Positions 5,291 to 5,496 of a stretch of 5,496 bases of DNA are shown piece by piece; within the stretch, counting starts at the first letter, position 1, and each line of letters starts with the position of its first letter. The DNA is from Pseudomonadota bacterium (GTDB taxonomy: Bacteria; Desulfobacterota; Syntrophia; Syntrophales; UBA5619): the NCBI GenBank assembly GCA_018827585.1, contig JAHJXP010000181.1:1-5496 (forward strand). The letters run 5' to 3'. The translations under genes and the position numbers were made by a program. Below the pieces are notes generated by a model. It was not told where the DNA came from. It ran no database searches and was given only the letters and a program-made list of their open reading frames with translations.

Positions 5291-5496
5291 CAGATGGGGA
5301 TCGTCCCGGAGGAGGTGATTCTTCACGTAATCGGCCACCTCCTCCTCCATCGGCCGGAAGGCGGTCGGGCAGCCGGTGGCGCGGAGCTTTTCCATTTTCG
5401 CCTCGGTGAAGTACTGGTACTGCCCCCGGATCGCCTCCGGCATCTCGATGTAGTCGATCCGGGGCGGGAGGTCCAGGGCGGCGAAGACCGCCCCGA
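5288..5496 (-). CDS. hldD: ADP-L-glycero-D-manno-heptose 6-epimerase, C-terminal part (5' end beyond window)
   Basis: Only the last 68 residues are inside the window; the frame is open to the right-hand edge and ends at TAA 5288-5290. HldD (RfaD) is an NADP-dependent short-chain dehydrogenase-like epimerase that turns ADP-D-glycero-D-manno-heptose into the L,D form used for the LPS inner core. The visible tail contains IDYIEMPEAIRGQYQYFTEA (13-32), then KMEKLRATG and a C-terminal EEEVADYVKNHLL. This aligns well with the E. coli RfaD C-terminus as I recall it ([20 protein letters not shown], then LTNLRAAG). The catalytic Tyr/Lys and the Rossmann fold would lie outside the window. It is followed after 22 bp by kdsB, consistent with an LPS-precursor operon. 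Confidence 0.85.
   Translation of the reverse strand, partial: GAVFAALDLPPRIDYIEMPEAIRGQYQYFTEAKMEKLRATGCPTAFRPMEEEVADYVKNHLLRDDPHL

Noticed and set aside
3709..5409. A 566-codon open frame on the plus strand, antisense to the acyltransferase, kdsB and hldD
   Set aside because: It spans three clearly homologous minus-strand genes and the gaps between them. Its translation is a low-complexity mix of Asp, Val, Gly, Arg and Pro with no recognisable domain. Long antisense frames are expected in GC-rich genes with biased third positions.

Overview
The window carries two convergent gene groups from a GC-rich Gram-negative bacterium. ADP-heptose and CMP-Kdo genes imply an LPS outer membrane. Together with the repeat type in the gaps, the gene content suggests a deltaproteobacterial (Desulfobacterota, perhaps Syntrophales-like) genome. 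That placement is inferred from gene style and memory of similar genomes, not from a search.

Plus strand, 1-3321: a branched-chain amino acid operon, ilvB (5' end cut off by the window edge), ilvN and ilvC. IlvB and IlvN form acetohydroxyacid synthase, which makes 2-acetolactate or 2-aceto-2-hydroxybutyrate. IlvC (ketol-acid reductoisomerase) isomerises and reduces these products on the way to valine, leucine and isoleucine. ilvB and ilvN are 26 bp apart. ilvN and ilvC are separated by 277 bp, which hold a 115-bp imperfect palindrome with perfect 16-bp terminal inverted repeats. IlvC itself resembles the fungal mitochondrial Ilv5 type more than the common short bacterial type.

Gap, 3322-3546: a convergent intergenic region. 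It holds a further copy of the repeat-arm motif, a GC-rich perfect hairpin followed by a G-rich tract, and one imperfect stem-loop. No gene is visible in it.

Minus strand, 5496-3547: an envelope lipopolysaccharide group read right to left. It consists of the 3' end of hldD (ADP-L-glycero-D-manno-heptose 6-epimerase, 5' end outside the window), kdsB (CMP-Kdo synthetase) and a PlsC-like acyltransferase. Gaps are 22 and 39 bp with the chosen starts, consistent with co-transcription. HldD and KdsB supply activated sugars for the LPS inner core. The acyltransferase could modify phospholipid or a lipid A-related substrate, but its substrate cannot be read from sequence. Its motif I has Asn where the family's catalytic-dyad Asp normally lies.

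I see no RNA gene, CRISPR array, integrase or transposase. Most of the window is ordinary housekeeping metabolism. The items most worth checking are the palindromic element, the fungal-like KARI and the atypical acyltransferase.
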